Origin: Crotalaria pallida
Taxonomy: Eukaryota > Streptophyta > Magnoliopsida > Fabales > Fabaceae
DNA: 64,000 nt
Direction of reading: 5' to 3'
NCBI GenBank assembly: GCA_037953625.1
Contig: CM075650.1
Location: 151,049,706 to 151,113,705, forward strand
The notes under the pieces: model-generated
What the model was told of the DNA's origin: nothing
The model's input: only the letters and a program-made list of their open reading frames with translations
The model's database searches: none
In this document: positions 11,377 to 21,750 of the stretch, in pieces
Layout: every line of letters starts with the position of its first letter
Numbering within the stretch: the stretch's first letter is position 1
Program-made: the position numbers and the translations under genes

Positions 11377-12424
11377 GTATGTTTCAGTGAGTAGTATGTC
11401 TTAGGTAATGTTAATATATTAATTTTTTTTTAATTGTTAATATATTAATCTAGATAATAGTTACTTAGTACATTTTTTTGAGTAAAGTTAAATCGATGTA
11501 ATTAAATAAGAATTTTAGTTAAATAAGGTATTATCCAGTAGTAGGTTGTCCATAAGGAATAACAGTGGTAAATTCTATACTAATGTAATGTCAATGAATA
11601 CTCAAGGTTTTTATTATATGTGTTCGAAATACATATATATTTAAAAAAAAATTTACTTGTAAAAAAATTAGAGTAAAATAGTTTTATAAATTAGGGCGTT
11701 TTAGAAACAAAGCCTTCATTGTTGTTGTTGTCGTCCTTTTATTGTTCATAGTGTAGTATTGGATTTGAACAAAATGATAATGAATGGCTAGTATTGATTT
11801 TTCAACCTTGTGTTATTGGTATATTTTTTAAAGGACGTGCATCGATAACATCTATATAGTGTAATAATTGAAATTTAATTGCTTGTTAAAAAAAAATTTG
11901 TTTGACCGAGGAAATTATTTTAGTCTTGCTTGGTGTGTCAAATTGGTCAACGAGATTAGAGGTTGAAGCAGATAAAATTTTTACCGTTGGATGAAGGAAG
12001 ATAAGATTATAGTATTTGGATATGTGATTCAAAATGGTCCCGGAGATTAGGCATTGTTTTTTGTTTTGGCCACACTATTAGCCCACATGGGCTGACCGTT
12101 AAGGGCCACAAATGACATGGATTGACGTGACTCATATTTTGCTATATCTCGAGGACTAATTTGGAATGTCAATAATCACGGTGACTAACTTGACTAGTGC
12201 TCGCAAAGTCGGGGATTAATATGCCTATTTGCTCATAATTTAATGCATGTTTTCTTGACTAACCAACCTTATAATATAGTATGTAATTTCAAATTTTTTA
12301 TTTACTACCTTAACTTTAATTTGGGACAAAATCTTTTATGTTTTTTTCTTTAGTTTTAGTAATGTTTTGGGCGGTGGTGGCTATGGGGTTTAGCGGTGGT
12401 GGTGGTGGCTATGAGGCTCTGAAA

Positions 12425-12812
12425 CATGGATACTTCTAAACTGGTGACGTACCCGTACCGGGTACACCTTGGGTATCGGTACATGTACCGTACTCTTGGG
12501 TACTTGTAACTGTTATGTTAATGTATATTTTAGAAGTGGATCGTACCAATAATCTAATTTTTGCCTTAGAATTTATATTTTAATGTTATAAGCAATCTTT
12601 CGGCCTTATTTCTTGATTTATTTTGAGCATCAACCTCTAATTTTACTATACTCATATGCTATTTCAATGCCAATATCGTTTATTTGCACCTTTTTTATAT
12701 ATATTTATTTATAAAATTTGAATTTATATTGTCGTACTCGTACCCTAGTTTTTTAGAAAGTGTCGTATCCCGTACTGTACCCGTATCCGGTACCGTACCC
12801 GAATTGGTGCAA
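12425..12812. repeat. Repeat with GTACCCGTACC inverted termini
   Basis: Left end has 'gacgtacccgtaccgggtac' and right end '…cgtactgtacccgtatccgg', forming imperfect inverted termini around an AT-rich core. It resembles hAT-type non-autonomous elements. A relative with 'gtacgcctagaaaac' ends is at about 40380-40800. No TSD was resolved. Confidence 0.45.
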
Positions 12813-13197
12813 CATATTTGAGGTTTAGGGTTAGAGGAAAAAGATGGAGAGGGGTGATTTTGAAATACAACTAAAAAATGGGATTTGGGGATTGTAACAA
12901 CCTGAAATTCCTAATTATATTTAGGTATATATCTAATTATAGGAAATTGTCTTAGGAATTGAGTTTAATAACATTGTTACACCTATGACTTCGTAGGCTT
13001 TAGACTAGGATCTATAAGGAATAATTGAGTGCCTGAATAGCAAGAAATTAAGTGTATCTTTAGCAATGGGATCTTAACACCTTTCGAATATATTCATATT
13101 AATTGAAAAGTGTCGGAAATGGTAATTTGGTATGGTAGAACCTTAGATTAAGCATATGGAAGCATTAGGAATCATTAGAAAAGAAAATTTCAAGTGA

Positions 13198-13384
13198 TAA
13201 TCGATTACCAGAGAAGGTAATTGATTACCTTCAAGACAGAAAGAAAGTAATCTATTACTTTATCAAAGTAATCGATTACCTCCTGAAAAATCTGCAAGTT
13301 TCTAGAAATTTCTAGGTAATTCTGAGAATTTCAGGTGAAGTAATCGATTACCCTGGACGATTACCTTTCTAGGGTAATCGATTA
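13198..13384. repeat. Paired TAATCGATTA palindromes
   Basis: Motif starts: 13198 and 13218 (TAATTGATTA), 20 bp apart; 13248 (TAATCTATTA) and 13269, 21 bp apart; 13341; a half-degenerate copy at 13354; and 13375, 21 bp after 13354. Most copies extend to GTAATCGATTACC. Confidence 0.9.
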
Positions 13385-14154
13385 CCTCCATCAAAATTTT
13401 ATAAAAACATGATTCTTGAACCATTTTCACTCACCCCTTCCCTTCCTCTCTCCAGAAAGCTCGACTACTCCCCCCCTCTCGTTAGAATCTTCATGGGTTT
13501 TCTTTATAAATCCATCAAAATTCATATAGATTTCACTTCCAACATCCACACACACTTGATAATCCTCTTCCATCTCTAAAACTCTTATCTAATCTCTATC
13601 AAATTCTAAATCCTTCCTCAACATCATCTCTAGTCCTCCATAGTCATGGGTTCTTCATCACTAAACTAAGAGAATAAAGATTTAGGGCAAGGAATTTCAA
13701 AGAAGGAGGTAGGACAAGGAAGAAATCAAGTAGTGATGGTTGTGAACTTCAAATGAAGTTCTCATTCTCTCTGAGTCTTCCTCTCCTCAACCAAGGTAAG
13801 GAGAAGATGTTTCCTATCATTTGAGCTTAAGAGTTAGGGAAATCATAATAAAACTAGGAGAAAGGAAATAATTAAGGATTTAACCATATATAATGATGAT
13901 ATACTTAAAGAAATAAAGACTTGGATGAATATACTATTATTGTTACTTGTATATTAATAGATGAAATTGATATATTCTTGTAATTGTTTAATTGTGTTAA
14001 TAATTATAAGCAAATGACCCTAGGAAGTTGATTTACTTGTTATTCTGAGATACCCCTGAGGGTGTTGATTGATTTGGAAGTGATGATTGTGAATGATTGT
14101 CATATGTATAAATATATCTATATCTGTGTGAATGATAGTTGGATATATATATAT

Positions 14155-14672
14155 ATATATATGTCACAAGTCCCTGAAGTTTGAGGTACTTTTGTCAGAT
14201 ACCCTTATACTTTTTTTTCAATGTTTGACTCCCCAAACTTACTTCTGGGTTTGTCATATACCCCTACTACCAATTCTGGCCAATTTTGATGACATGTAAC
14301 ATCAGAATCCTAATCAGACGCAGAAGGTTGGTCGTGTGGTGCTGCGTGATGTCACACGGCCGAAGACAAACTCACCCTTCAATTCGTTTTTTTTTATTTT
14401 TATTTAACTAAAAATATATAAATATTAAGTTTTTTAGTCTTTTAAATTTTTTAAAAAAGTGATCTTCGCCCACGGAGCACCAGGTGCTTAACCTCCTGCG
14501 TCTGATCGGGATTCCGATATTACATGTCAGCAAAATTGGCCAGAATTGGTAGTAGGGGTATATGACAAACTCAGAAGTAACTTCGAGGAGTCAGACATTG
14601 AAAAAAAAAGAATAAGGGTATTTGGCAAAAGTACCCCAAACTTCAGGAACATGTGACATAATTAAGCCTATA
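14155..14672. mobile_element. Mutator-type MITE, copy 1 (nested in LTR)
   Basis: Long inverted arms: left 'gtcacaagtccctgaag…ggtacttttgtcagatac', right '…aaagtaccccaaacttcagg…gtgacataattaagcc'. It belongs to the same family as the element at 59542-60056, with the interior in opposite orientation. The left terminus (expected GGCTTAATTA) has been replaced by a (TA)n run at 14140-14161, so the TSD cannot be read. Confidence 0.8.
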
Positions 14673-14795
14673 TTATAACTATTTAGTTTGAATTATTGTT
14701 TGGGTGCTTCATAAATTATGATGTTCATATTCATAAATAAACAATAGAAAGTGTCAAATTCAACCCTGAATGAAAGTATGCTGTTTGCTTTCTAG

Positions 14796-15284
14796 TGAGG
14801 GGTCCGGCGCGGGTTGGTTCAAGGGCTTGTCATTGGCTTCGAAAGGGCTGGCCAGTCGATCCCTAATCTCTCTATTAAGAGTGGCCCAGGAGATATTCTA
14901 AATATGGCTTCCTTGGGTTAGTGGGGCTACCAAGAAAACGAAAGACTATCATTCCAACAGATTCAAGTTAAAAAGAAGAATTCTCCCCAAGCTAGGCTAG
15001 GGCGTGGAATTCCCACGAGCAACGGAGCGAGCAAGCAATGCCATTGGAAATGACAAGATCCCTTGAGAAGAATAAAATCTCTAAAGCATGCCTTCGTAAA
15101 CACTTTCAAATTCTTTCAGGTGATGAACACGGCTTAGGATTTATCCCCTCCCGAGGAAACTCCACAAGAGGATCCATTAATCCAACTGATAGCGAGTCTT
15201 ACGGTCTAGCACCACCACCAGCTTTCAAGTAATTCGACTCCCATTAAATGCGTAAGGTAGCTTAACCAAGATTGCAAGGGATTT
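14796..15284. other. Probable nuclear insertion of mitochondrial DNA
   Basis: About 490 bp with clearly higher GC than the surrounding LTR and an organelle-like style (GAGCGAGCAAGCAA, CTCCCGAGGAAACTCC). It has none of the AT tracts typical of the flanks and no transposon ends, and its right edge abuts a 17-C run at 15285-15301. Plant mitochondrial intergenic DNA has this character. The specific mitochondrial locus was not identified. A 64-codon open frame at 15038-15232 is probably incidental. Confidence 0.5.
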
Positions 15285-15301
15285 CCCCCCCCCCCCCCCC
15301 C
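15285..15301. repeat. Poly-C run of 17
   Basis: A homopolymer at the junction between the organelle-like segment and LTR sequence. It may also be a sequencing or assembly weak point. Confidence 0.9.
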
Positions 15302-15869
15302 GTTGAGAATTTATACAGAATTCGAGTTAATAATTAATCTTAAGATAAATCCTATAGTGTAATTAATGTATGTAAAAGAGTAATTCGTAAGAATTAACGC
15401 CGTTTCTAACCTAGCCGGTTAGTTAAATCCAATAACCGGTTAAAGATAAAACATTATAGTTAAAAATCAAAGTTCTTTTCATGACATAATAAGCCACTCA
15501 TGAGTTCATACTATAAATATACTTCCGATCTTTCTGGTTTCTGTTATTATTTCTTTTAATTCTTTTGCTTAAATTATAGCGAAATGTCTCACTCCTTGTG
15601 GCTTAACATTTTTAGGTACTTATTGGAACGAGTAAGGAACCAGAGATTCACAATGATGAAGGCAAAGGAAAGAATTCACTTTGAAAAAATTCTTATTTCA
15701 TATTGTATAATCCCAATGTACTTTGCAATATACAATTAGATGTTTGTAAACATTGAAATATCAATAAAGTTTTATGATATTAAGCTATTTTTCAAATTAA
15801 AATAAGTTGGATTGTTACAGGGATAATTTGTGATAGTTAACTTATGTTTGGTTAGGTTGCTTTGTGATG

Positions 15870-16910
15870 ATAATGATTAGGCTGTGGAATGTGAGGTTGT
15901 TGTTACACGACATGTGAGACCTAAGCGTTTGAAAACCTTGTTATTCCTTACAGGGCTGAATGCTGAGGATTCGATTACCATCTCGAAGAATGGTACTGGG
16001 TCTAATCGTACAAAGCGCATGACTAAAGCTTCTTCTCATATGATACTTTACTTTTTATCTTTATGTGGGCTTTCTATTCATGATTCAAGCATTGAGCATT
16101 TTAACATCTGAATGCATCAAAATCTATGGATAACACCTTCCAAGCTCCTTGAATGGGGCAAAGACATGGGGTTAACAATGTCTGGTAAGGACGACGAAAT
16201 TATTTCGAAGTTGTTGGCTATGTAGGATCGTGATCGGGAGGCTTTGGCCTCAAGAAGGGAAAACCATGTGTGTCACTGAATTCCCTTTATTTGAATGTGA
16301 GGGAATGAGAGGGGGACTTTAAAAGAAAAAAAAAAGGTCTTTGGTTGTTAAGAAGGGGATTTAGTTCTTGGCTATTTAGGAGACGAAAATAGAGGTGATT
16401 GATAGCTTTTATGTCAGTTCTTGTGGGGTTGTGGAGATTGTAGTTGGAGTTTTAAGCCGACCATGTATAAAGCCGGTGGCATTTTGTGTGTGTGGGATGA
16501 TGCTTACTTCACAAAACTATTCTTCTTTTCTTGTCATGGTGTCTTTGAAGCTAAGTGTCTATTTTATAGAGGAATTCTGTTATGTGCTTTTATGTTAATG
16601 TTTATGTGCCTATTCTATTGACGAAACTTTGGAAAGACTTTTCAAAGGCTAAGCCTTCTTTTGGTGATGAAGCTTGTTGCATTTTTGGTGATTCTAATTC
16701 TATTTGTGTTGTTTCTAAAAGGAAGGGTGTTGGTGTTGTGGTTTTCAATTTTTCATTATTACGGAGATGACCCTCTTTAACTCGTTTATCGATGGTATGT
16801 CTTTACTTGATCATCATATTTATGGTCGTCAGTTTACTTATTTCAAAAAGGATGGCTTTGCTGTCACCCGCATTGATCGATTCATGGTTTCTAAAGAATG
16901 AGAGAAATGG
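15870..16910 (+). pseudogene. LINE ORF2 endonuclease region, part 1
   Basis: Broken frames encode L1-type LINE endonuclease motifs. AGGILCVWDDAYF occurs near 16470 and SFGDEACCIFGDSNSICV near 16660 (normally …CVVGDFNSV…). FNSFIDGMSLLDHHIYGRQF and RIDRFMVSKE follow at about 16780-16900. Several stops and frame shifts make it non-functional. The frame is cut at 16910 by the 16911-18587 insertion and resumes at 18593. The N-terminal part (15870-16390) is strongly decayed. Confidence 0.75.
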
Positions 16911-18587
16911 TGTTAACGGGAAATCGAAATCGACAAAAGGTTGTGAATGTCGGATGTATAAGTGACGTCGATGGAAGTGTACTTAAGCGTTTTTGTTTAA
17001 AAGTGACTTCGAAGGAGGTGTACGTACAGTTCGACACAGGGAAGATTTCGACAAAAGGATATTGTGTCGACAACATAAGTGATGTCGAGGGAGGTGTACT
17101 TAAGTGGCATGACTTAAAAGTGATCTCAACGGATGTGAACGTGTGTCGACAAAAGGAAGAGGCGGAAACAAGAGGTCTGTGTCGAAAGAATGGTGGCACA
17201 AGAAAAGAGGAGACAGAAACATCTAATCAGCATTGGGAACGACAAAGTAATTATGGAGGCATTTAATGCTACTTGTGGCTATAAAATCCTCAGTTTTTAC
17301 CAAGAAAAGCCACGAGTTACAATGGAGAAACTTAAAGAATGCCTTCATGATTTCTGGAAAGAGGAAAAGCGATTCATATTCCACATAAACACGAGTGCAC
17401 CAAAGGATAAACATATGGGATTAAGGTATTCGGGTGAGGACAGGGAAATGAAAGGATGTCTTCCCCGAATACCACCTTTATCCTCTTGAATAGTGAAAGG
17501 ATAAACATGTGGGATTACATAGATTCCACTTCCGGTGTTTCGGGTTAATGTTAAGGACTCCGAATTGGAGGAAACAATTAACTTGATAAATAACCATTGG
17601 AAAGGTCTCTGTAATCCCATAGGTCAAGGTTTGTGTCCTGCTAGGATCGACTAAGGCCACCTTTCCTATTAAAGAGTTAAAGGAAACAAGCCCTTTGACG
17701 ACATTCAATTAGAAATGTCGGGGGCATGTTTTTGATTGAATTCTGGTGAAATAGTGTTCAATTAAATTACATGTCACCAATATCAATCGAATGCGTCAAA
17801 GGCTGACAGCGGGTCGAAAGCTTATTTCAGCATAGCCCCGTCTGTCGAAAGGAGCTTGGTGTCGGATGGCATCCCAGAAACAAGAGGCTGGAGCACAACA
17901 ACGTCAATGCTTCGAACAACAAAGAGACTTAGACAAGAGTCAAAGGTTGCAGTCGAAGGAAGATGCCAGCCGAAGGAAGTATCAGCAAAGATGTCACCAC
18001 AGAGTTCGACAGAAGTATCCACTAAGCCCAAACCACGACGTGGGCAGTTACATCGTGGGGGATAGCGTCGTGGGTAGTTATCAAAAAACGTGGGTTCTGC
18101 AGTTGTGCAGAACGTGCAAAGTAGCTTTGTAAATAGTTTTCGGATTCCTATAAATAGGAAGTCCTTAGTTTGTAATCGGGGTCGGTGGCTAGGTTAACAC
18201 ATCAGGCCAAAATCCTAAACGTCTCACCAAAGCAGACAAACGGAGAAACGCCATTGTAAAGAACCTCAGCCTTCCACCCATTTAATTTCAATGCAATCTT
18301 TATATTTTCATGCACTTTTCATTACCTGCAATTTACTTTACCGCACAATTTAATCGCTTTCCTTTACGATTCCAAGCCATTTACTTTACTGCACTTTTAA
18401 TTTTCTACCGCACCGTGTTCTTGGTGTCGGTTTTACGTTTACTTGCATTTACCTTCGCTCGGCTCGAGTTCAAATACCCAAAAATACGGTCAAGTTCCTT
18501 TCACAAGATTACCATTTAACCTGTCGTTACCCACACCCCACACATAACCGTCAGTTCGGCAGACGTCGGACGAAAATCCCGCAAACA
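16911..18587 (+). mobile_element. LTR-retrotransposon-like insertion inside a LINE
   Basis: Ends are TGTTAACGGG… and …CCCGCAAACA (TG…CA), flanked by perfect 5-bp duplications AATGG (16906-16910 and 18588-18592) that interrupt LINE ORF2. The right part (17727-18587) looks like an LTR: it is preceded by a purine-rich 'tgtcgggggca', begins TGTTTTTGATTG and carries a TATA box. The left end does not match this LTR start, so a normal 5' LTR is missing or replaced. The internal open stretch at 17190-17489 (99 codons) has no recognised similarity. It was probably derived from a Tat/Ogre-like Ty3/gypsy element. Confidence 0.65.
17727..18587 (+). repeat. Putative 3' LTR with TATA promoter
   Basis: CTATAAATA at 18148-18156 lies ~420 bp into the repeat, followed by an untranslated leader-like sequence rich in 'tttactttaccgcac'. 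Ends TG…CA. Assigned as the 3' LTR from the polypurine tract immediately upstream. Confidence 0.55.
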
Positions 18588-18592
18588 AATGG

Positions 18593-19000
18593 TTTGAGGG
18601 AAGTCATCGTAGTAATGAGTTTTGGATAGAGATATTTCAGATCATTATTCTATCCTTCTAAAGCTTGAGTGTGTGAAATGGGCTCTAAAACCTTTTCGTT
18701 TCAATGATTGCTAGTTGTTAGATGACTTTTATTTTGAGAAATTGGTGTATGATTCTTGGTCCTCTTATGCTATTGATGGTTGGGTAGCTTATTTCCTTAA
18801 AGAGAAAATTTGTTAAGCTTGATATATCTCCTTGGAACAGAGGTTTTTGGTAGACGCTTTTATTTTTCAGTTGCGGCTTGAATTGAATTAGTTGGATGAA
18901 AAAAAAAAATAAGGAATGAGACTTTGCTTGATGATGATATTCTTAGACATGGCTAGTGTATGACTGAGTTATGAAATGTTATGTTTAAAAAGGAGTTTCT
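18593..19000 (+). pseudogene. LINE ORF2, part 2 (after the interrupting insertion)
   Basis: It continues the LINE reading: 'LVYDSWSSYAIDGWVAYFLKE' near 18740-18800 matches the linker between endonuclease and reverse transcriptase of plant L1 elements. It contains multiple stops and fades out near 19.0 kb. No reverse transcriptase core is seen. Confidence 0.6.
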
Positions 19001-19171
19001 CCTTAAATAGAAATCTCTCCTCCAAAAGAATTTTCTTAAGGCCAATGATAAGAGTGTAACAAAAATATTTTTGTATTGAAATTTTTTTTATTAACAAAGT
19101 TTTTGAGAAGAAAGAGAAACCAACTAATAGGGATTGAATCCAAGTGTTGGCATGATATGTCATGCAACTCT

Positions 19172-19338
19172 TTTTGGTTTGCACCCTGGTATCCGGCCCA
19201 CTGGGCCGACTAATCCAGTTCGAGGGGGGTCCCGGGGTTAAGGTTTTATTCCTCTCCCAACGTTGTTGCGGGGGATCGAACCGTGGTTCGCCCTACCAAA
19301 TGCAGCCCCTGGCATCACTGCACCAACAGCTCGTTGGT
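19172..19338 (-). mobile_element. tRNA-derived SINE, family A, copy 2
   Basis: A 167-bp element, sense strand minus, with B box GGTTCGATCCC and a short A tail (T4-5 on +). It is flanked by a perfect 16-bp duplication TATGTCATGCAACTCT (19156-19171 and 19339-19354). The exact TSD indicates a younger insertion than copy 1 at 7702. Confidence 0.92.
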
Positions 19339-19403
19339 TATGTCATGCAACTCTACCAACAAAGTAGTTTAATTAAATTATAGAATATTTCTATTATGCA
19401 ATC

Positions 19404-19585
19404 AAAATTTAGATTATTGCACAACAATCCAATGATTGATCAATAAAAATATTACATTTCATTTAATGTCATATAAAATAATTTCATCCATTTTGACTCA
19501 TGCAATCTAATTTCAACCTATTAAATGACATGTAATATTTTTATTGATCAATCCCTGAAATATTGTGCAATAATCCAAATATCAA
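19404..19585. mobile_element. Palindromic MITE
   Basis: Inverted arms: 'attattgcacaa…tgattgatcaataaaaata' on the left, and its complement …tatttttattgatcaat…ttgtgcaataat on the right. It is a foldback element without coding sequence. A longer relative with 'caatccaaaattaggttgca' arms is at about 24015-24265. Confidence 0.7.
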
Positions 19586-19707
19586 TTAATACGGAAGTTG
19601 TTGAGCGTAATTTCTATATGACATGAATTACTTTTTTTTTTATAAACACACATATTTAGTTAACACTTTTTAGAGTCACAATAAAAATGATAGGGTCATT
19701 ATAAAAC

Positions 19708-19945
19708 GTCATACTTCCTTCGGTTTCATTTTTAAACAAAAATAGCTAACTTCACACTTATTAAGGAAATTAGTTGAATGTATTTAATTTTCTCAAATTC
19801 ATAAAAATAGACTATTTTAGTAAATTTACATTGAGAATGAAACAAAAATTAAATGACTCAACCACATTATAAGAATACTTAAATTTTGATTATATTAGTG
19901 GAGTGTCGTCTTTTTTGCTTATAATAAATGAGACCGGTGGGAGTA
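19708..19945. mobile_element. Stowaway/Tourist-like MITE
   Basis: Termini 'tacttccttcggtttcat' and '…aaatgagaccggtgggagta' are inverted relative to each other, around an AT-rich core sharing 'ttagttgaatgtatttaattt' with the next element. Confidence 0.6.
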
Positions 19946-20084
19946 CAAAATATTATTATTTTCATATCACTAGCAATATTAAATAATTTTTTAATCCACG
20001 TGAAAGTCCATTTCAAGTCTTTATATTTAGAGACGGAGTGAGTAATTAATTCTCTTGAAGCCTTAATTAAACCATTTTCTTTAC

Positions 20085-20305
20085 TTTCTCCGGTCCCTAT
20101 TATAAGAAAAAATAATCGAAATCAAGAAAATTAATTGAATGTATTTAATTTTTTAAAATCATAAAAAATATTGTTACTTTAATAAAGTTGTATTGGAAAT
20201 GAAACAAAAATTAGATGATATCACTATTTTCAAGAAACATGCTAGAAATGATTGTATTAGAAATAAAAGATTTAGTTAACTTTTTCTTATACTAGAGACC
20301 AAGAA
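20085..20305. mobile_element. Stowaway/Tourist-like MITE
   Basis: Left terminus 'ctttctccggtccctattataagaaa' is mirrored by 'tttcttatactagagacc' on the right. Its interior is homologous to the 19708-19945 element, so two related copies sit within 400 bp. Confidence 0.55.
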
Positions 20306-20399
20306 AAATATGTCTGAATTTTCTTATATCAAAGAGAGAATGAAGTATTTTTTTAATAAAACATTTTTCTTTATTCAAAGCCATGCAAGTTCAAAACAG

Positions 20400-20665
20400 C
20401 GGTTAATGGAATCTCCTTTTGCATGGCCCACCATTGGCACTTGGCATTTACCCAAACCCCAAAATCCTCTAAACCCTTGGCCTCCCTCTTCTATAAATAA
20501 AACCCCCTCCCCTTCCAACCTCCCTCCCCCTTCTCCTTCTCCTCCTCTCTTTCTTTATTGCTACCTTATGCGTTGGTTTGATTAAATAACTCATATATGT
20601 TTCCTCCATTTCTACTATCTTAGCGCACGAATATTCAGCAACGCCAGGCACCACATATAATTTAG
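20400..20665 (+). promoter_or_regulatory. Orphan core promoter and leader exon
   Basis: A TATA box CTATAAATA at about 20491-20499 is followed by a long C/T-rich patch (20505-20555), a common plant core-promoter arrangement. After it an untranslated-looking segment runs to a candidate 5' splice site …TTTAG|GTAACC at 20665/20666. No coding exon could be attached downstream. The nearest + strand gene is the trehalose-phosphate phosphatase starting at 28692, so this may be its distal first exon (a ~7.8-kb intron), the start of a non-coding transcript, or a gene relic. Confidence 0.4.
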
Positions 20666-21574
20666 GTAACCTTTCTCACTTTTCTATGTTAATGTTATGT
20701 TATTATTATGTGTTTTTATGTTATTTTGTTCACGAATCACCATTGTTTTGCTTGGATTACAAAATTACAATGTCATTACCCTATTTCCAGCTGGACAAAT
20801 GCCATTATTCTTCCGAATTTGTTCATTTCATTTCCTTGCATGTCATTTATATTTGGTATCCTGAATAGTCTTGATTCCATTCCATTTTCGTTGTCCTTTT
20901 TTTTATTAAATAGTAATAACAATTGTCGGTGATATCATTTATAATTAACCTTCAGTTTTGGCCATATTTTTATTCATTCTTCTCATCGGCGTTCCCTAAT
21001 TTATTTTTTTTGTGTGTTCGTTTTGATTCCCTTTCGGTCACGTCTCTCATCCCATCTTGCTATTTTTTATTCTTCTTTTTTAAATCCTTTTTATTTGATT
21101 TACTAATTAATGGTGACCATGGTTTTTTGGTTTTATGGAAAAAGAAAAAAAGTTGTGCATGAGAAACGAGAAAAGCGGTTGGGATTCGTTTTTTTAGTTT
21201 TCCTTTTCTATCGCTTTCGAGATAACAAACGCACTCTCACCTTGGCCGTACGCGCTAGAGCCAAGTGCGTGTTGGTTGAAAAAGACCATGGGCTGGAGAG
21301 GTTGGGTGCCACGCGCTCTTGGGCTTGATGTAGCTGGTGGGCTCTTTTGACTATCTCTTCATGAAAGTATTGAGGCTCTGGACCGTCCACGTGTCACTGT
21401 GTTGGTCCCTTGACCTGGGGATCTGGACCCAACAACTTGGTTTCGGTTAGATAGAAACATCCAACTGCATTGGTGATAAAGTAGGTTAATTTACTAAGGT
21501 TGCATTTGCACACTTGTTGACTATATATGATTTTTTTTTAAATATAAAAAAAATAATTAATTTTCTTAAATTTT
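20666..21574. other. No coding gene seen; G-box present
   Basis: T-rich, intron-like sequence. A G-box-like core CACGTG occurs in 'gtccacgtgtcac' near 21389. Open frames here are short and unlike known proteins. Confidence 0.3.
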
Positions 21575-21750
21575 GAAGAGGAAGACCTAGAAAAACTATA
21601 GGTGAAACAATTAACAAGGATATGTCAATCAATGCCTTATCAAAAAAATATGATTTATGATAGGCCTTTATGGCGTCGTTTGATCCATGTAGCCGACCCC
21701 ACCTAGTGAGACAAAGACTTAGTAGTTGTTGTTGTAATAGTTGTAGGAAA
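21575..21750 (+). pseudogene. 3' end of a LINE with TTG-rich tail
   Basis: Conceptual translation GRPRKTIGETINKDMSIN… matches the C terminus of plant LINE reverse transcriptase (…GRPKKTLxExIxKDL…). It is followed by 'ccatgtagccgaccccacctagtg' and a TTGTTGTTG tail, the usual ending of this LINE class. Only the last ~170 bp are present: a 5'-truncated dead copy. Confidence 0.7.

Larger units (their letters stand above)
9027..12234. mobile_element. Mutator-like element with ~320-bp terminal inverted repeats
   Basis: Left arm (9027-~9350) and right arm (~11920-12234) are inverted copies of each other: shared blocks include 'aaattagtcc', 'gcaaaatgtgagtca' and 'cttcatccaa'. Outside both ends is the same 10-bp sequence ATAATTTAAT (9017-9026 and 12235-12244). 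Long TIRs plus a 9-10-bp TSD are the hallmark of Mutator-like elements (MULEs). No MURA transposase is seen between the arms. The interior holds a LINE endonuclease fragment, a decayed MITE and an exon-like stretch with a splice donor (see separate entries). The arms differ at many sites, so the insertion is old. Confidence 0.75.
12893..15819 (+). mobile_element. Solo-LTR-like insertion (TGTAACAACC…GTTACA)
   Basis: Starts TGTAACAACCTGAAATTCC and ends …GGATTGTTACA, giving TG…CA ends with short inverted repeats. It is flanked by perfect 5-bp duplications GGGAT (12888-12892 and 15820-15824). No gag or pol sequence lies inside, so it reads as a solo LTR of about 2.9 kb that later received two insertions: a Mutator-type MITE (about 14155-14672) and an organelle-like fragment (about 14796-15284). 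TGTAACA…CCC ends are common in plant Ty3/gypsy LTRs. It contains paired TAATCGATTA palindromes at 13198-13384. Confidence 0.8.

Noticed and set aside
15038..15232. 64-codon open frame
   Set aside because: Lies in the organelle-like insert; no known protein, most likely chance.
20310..20585. 91-codon Pro/Ser-rich ORF
   Set aside because: Spans a TATA box and C/T-rich leader; composition follows the pyrimidine patch.
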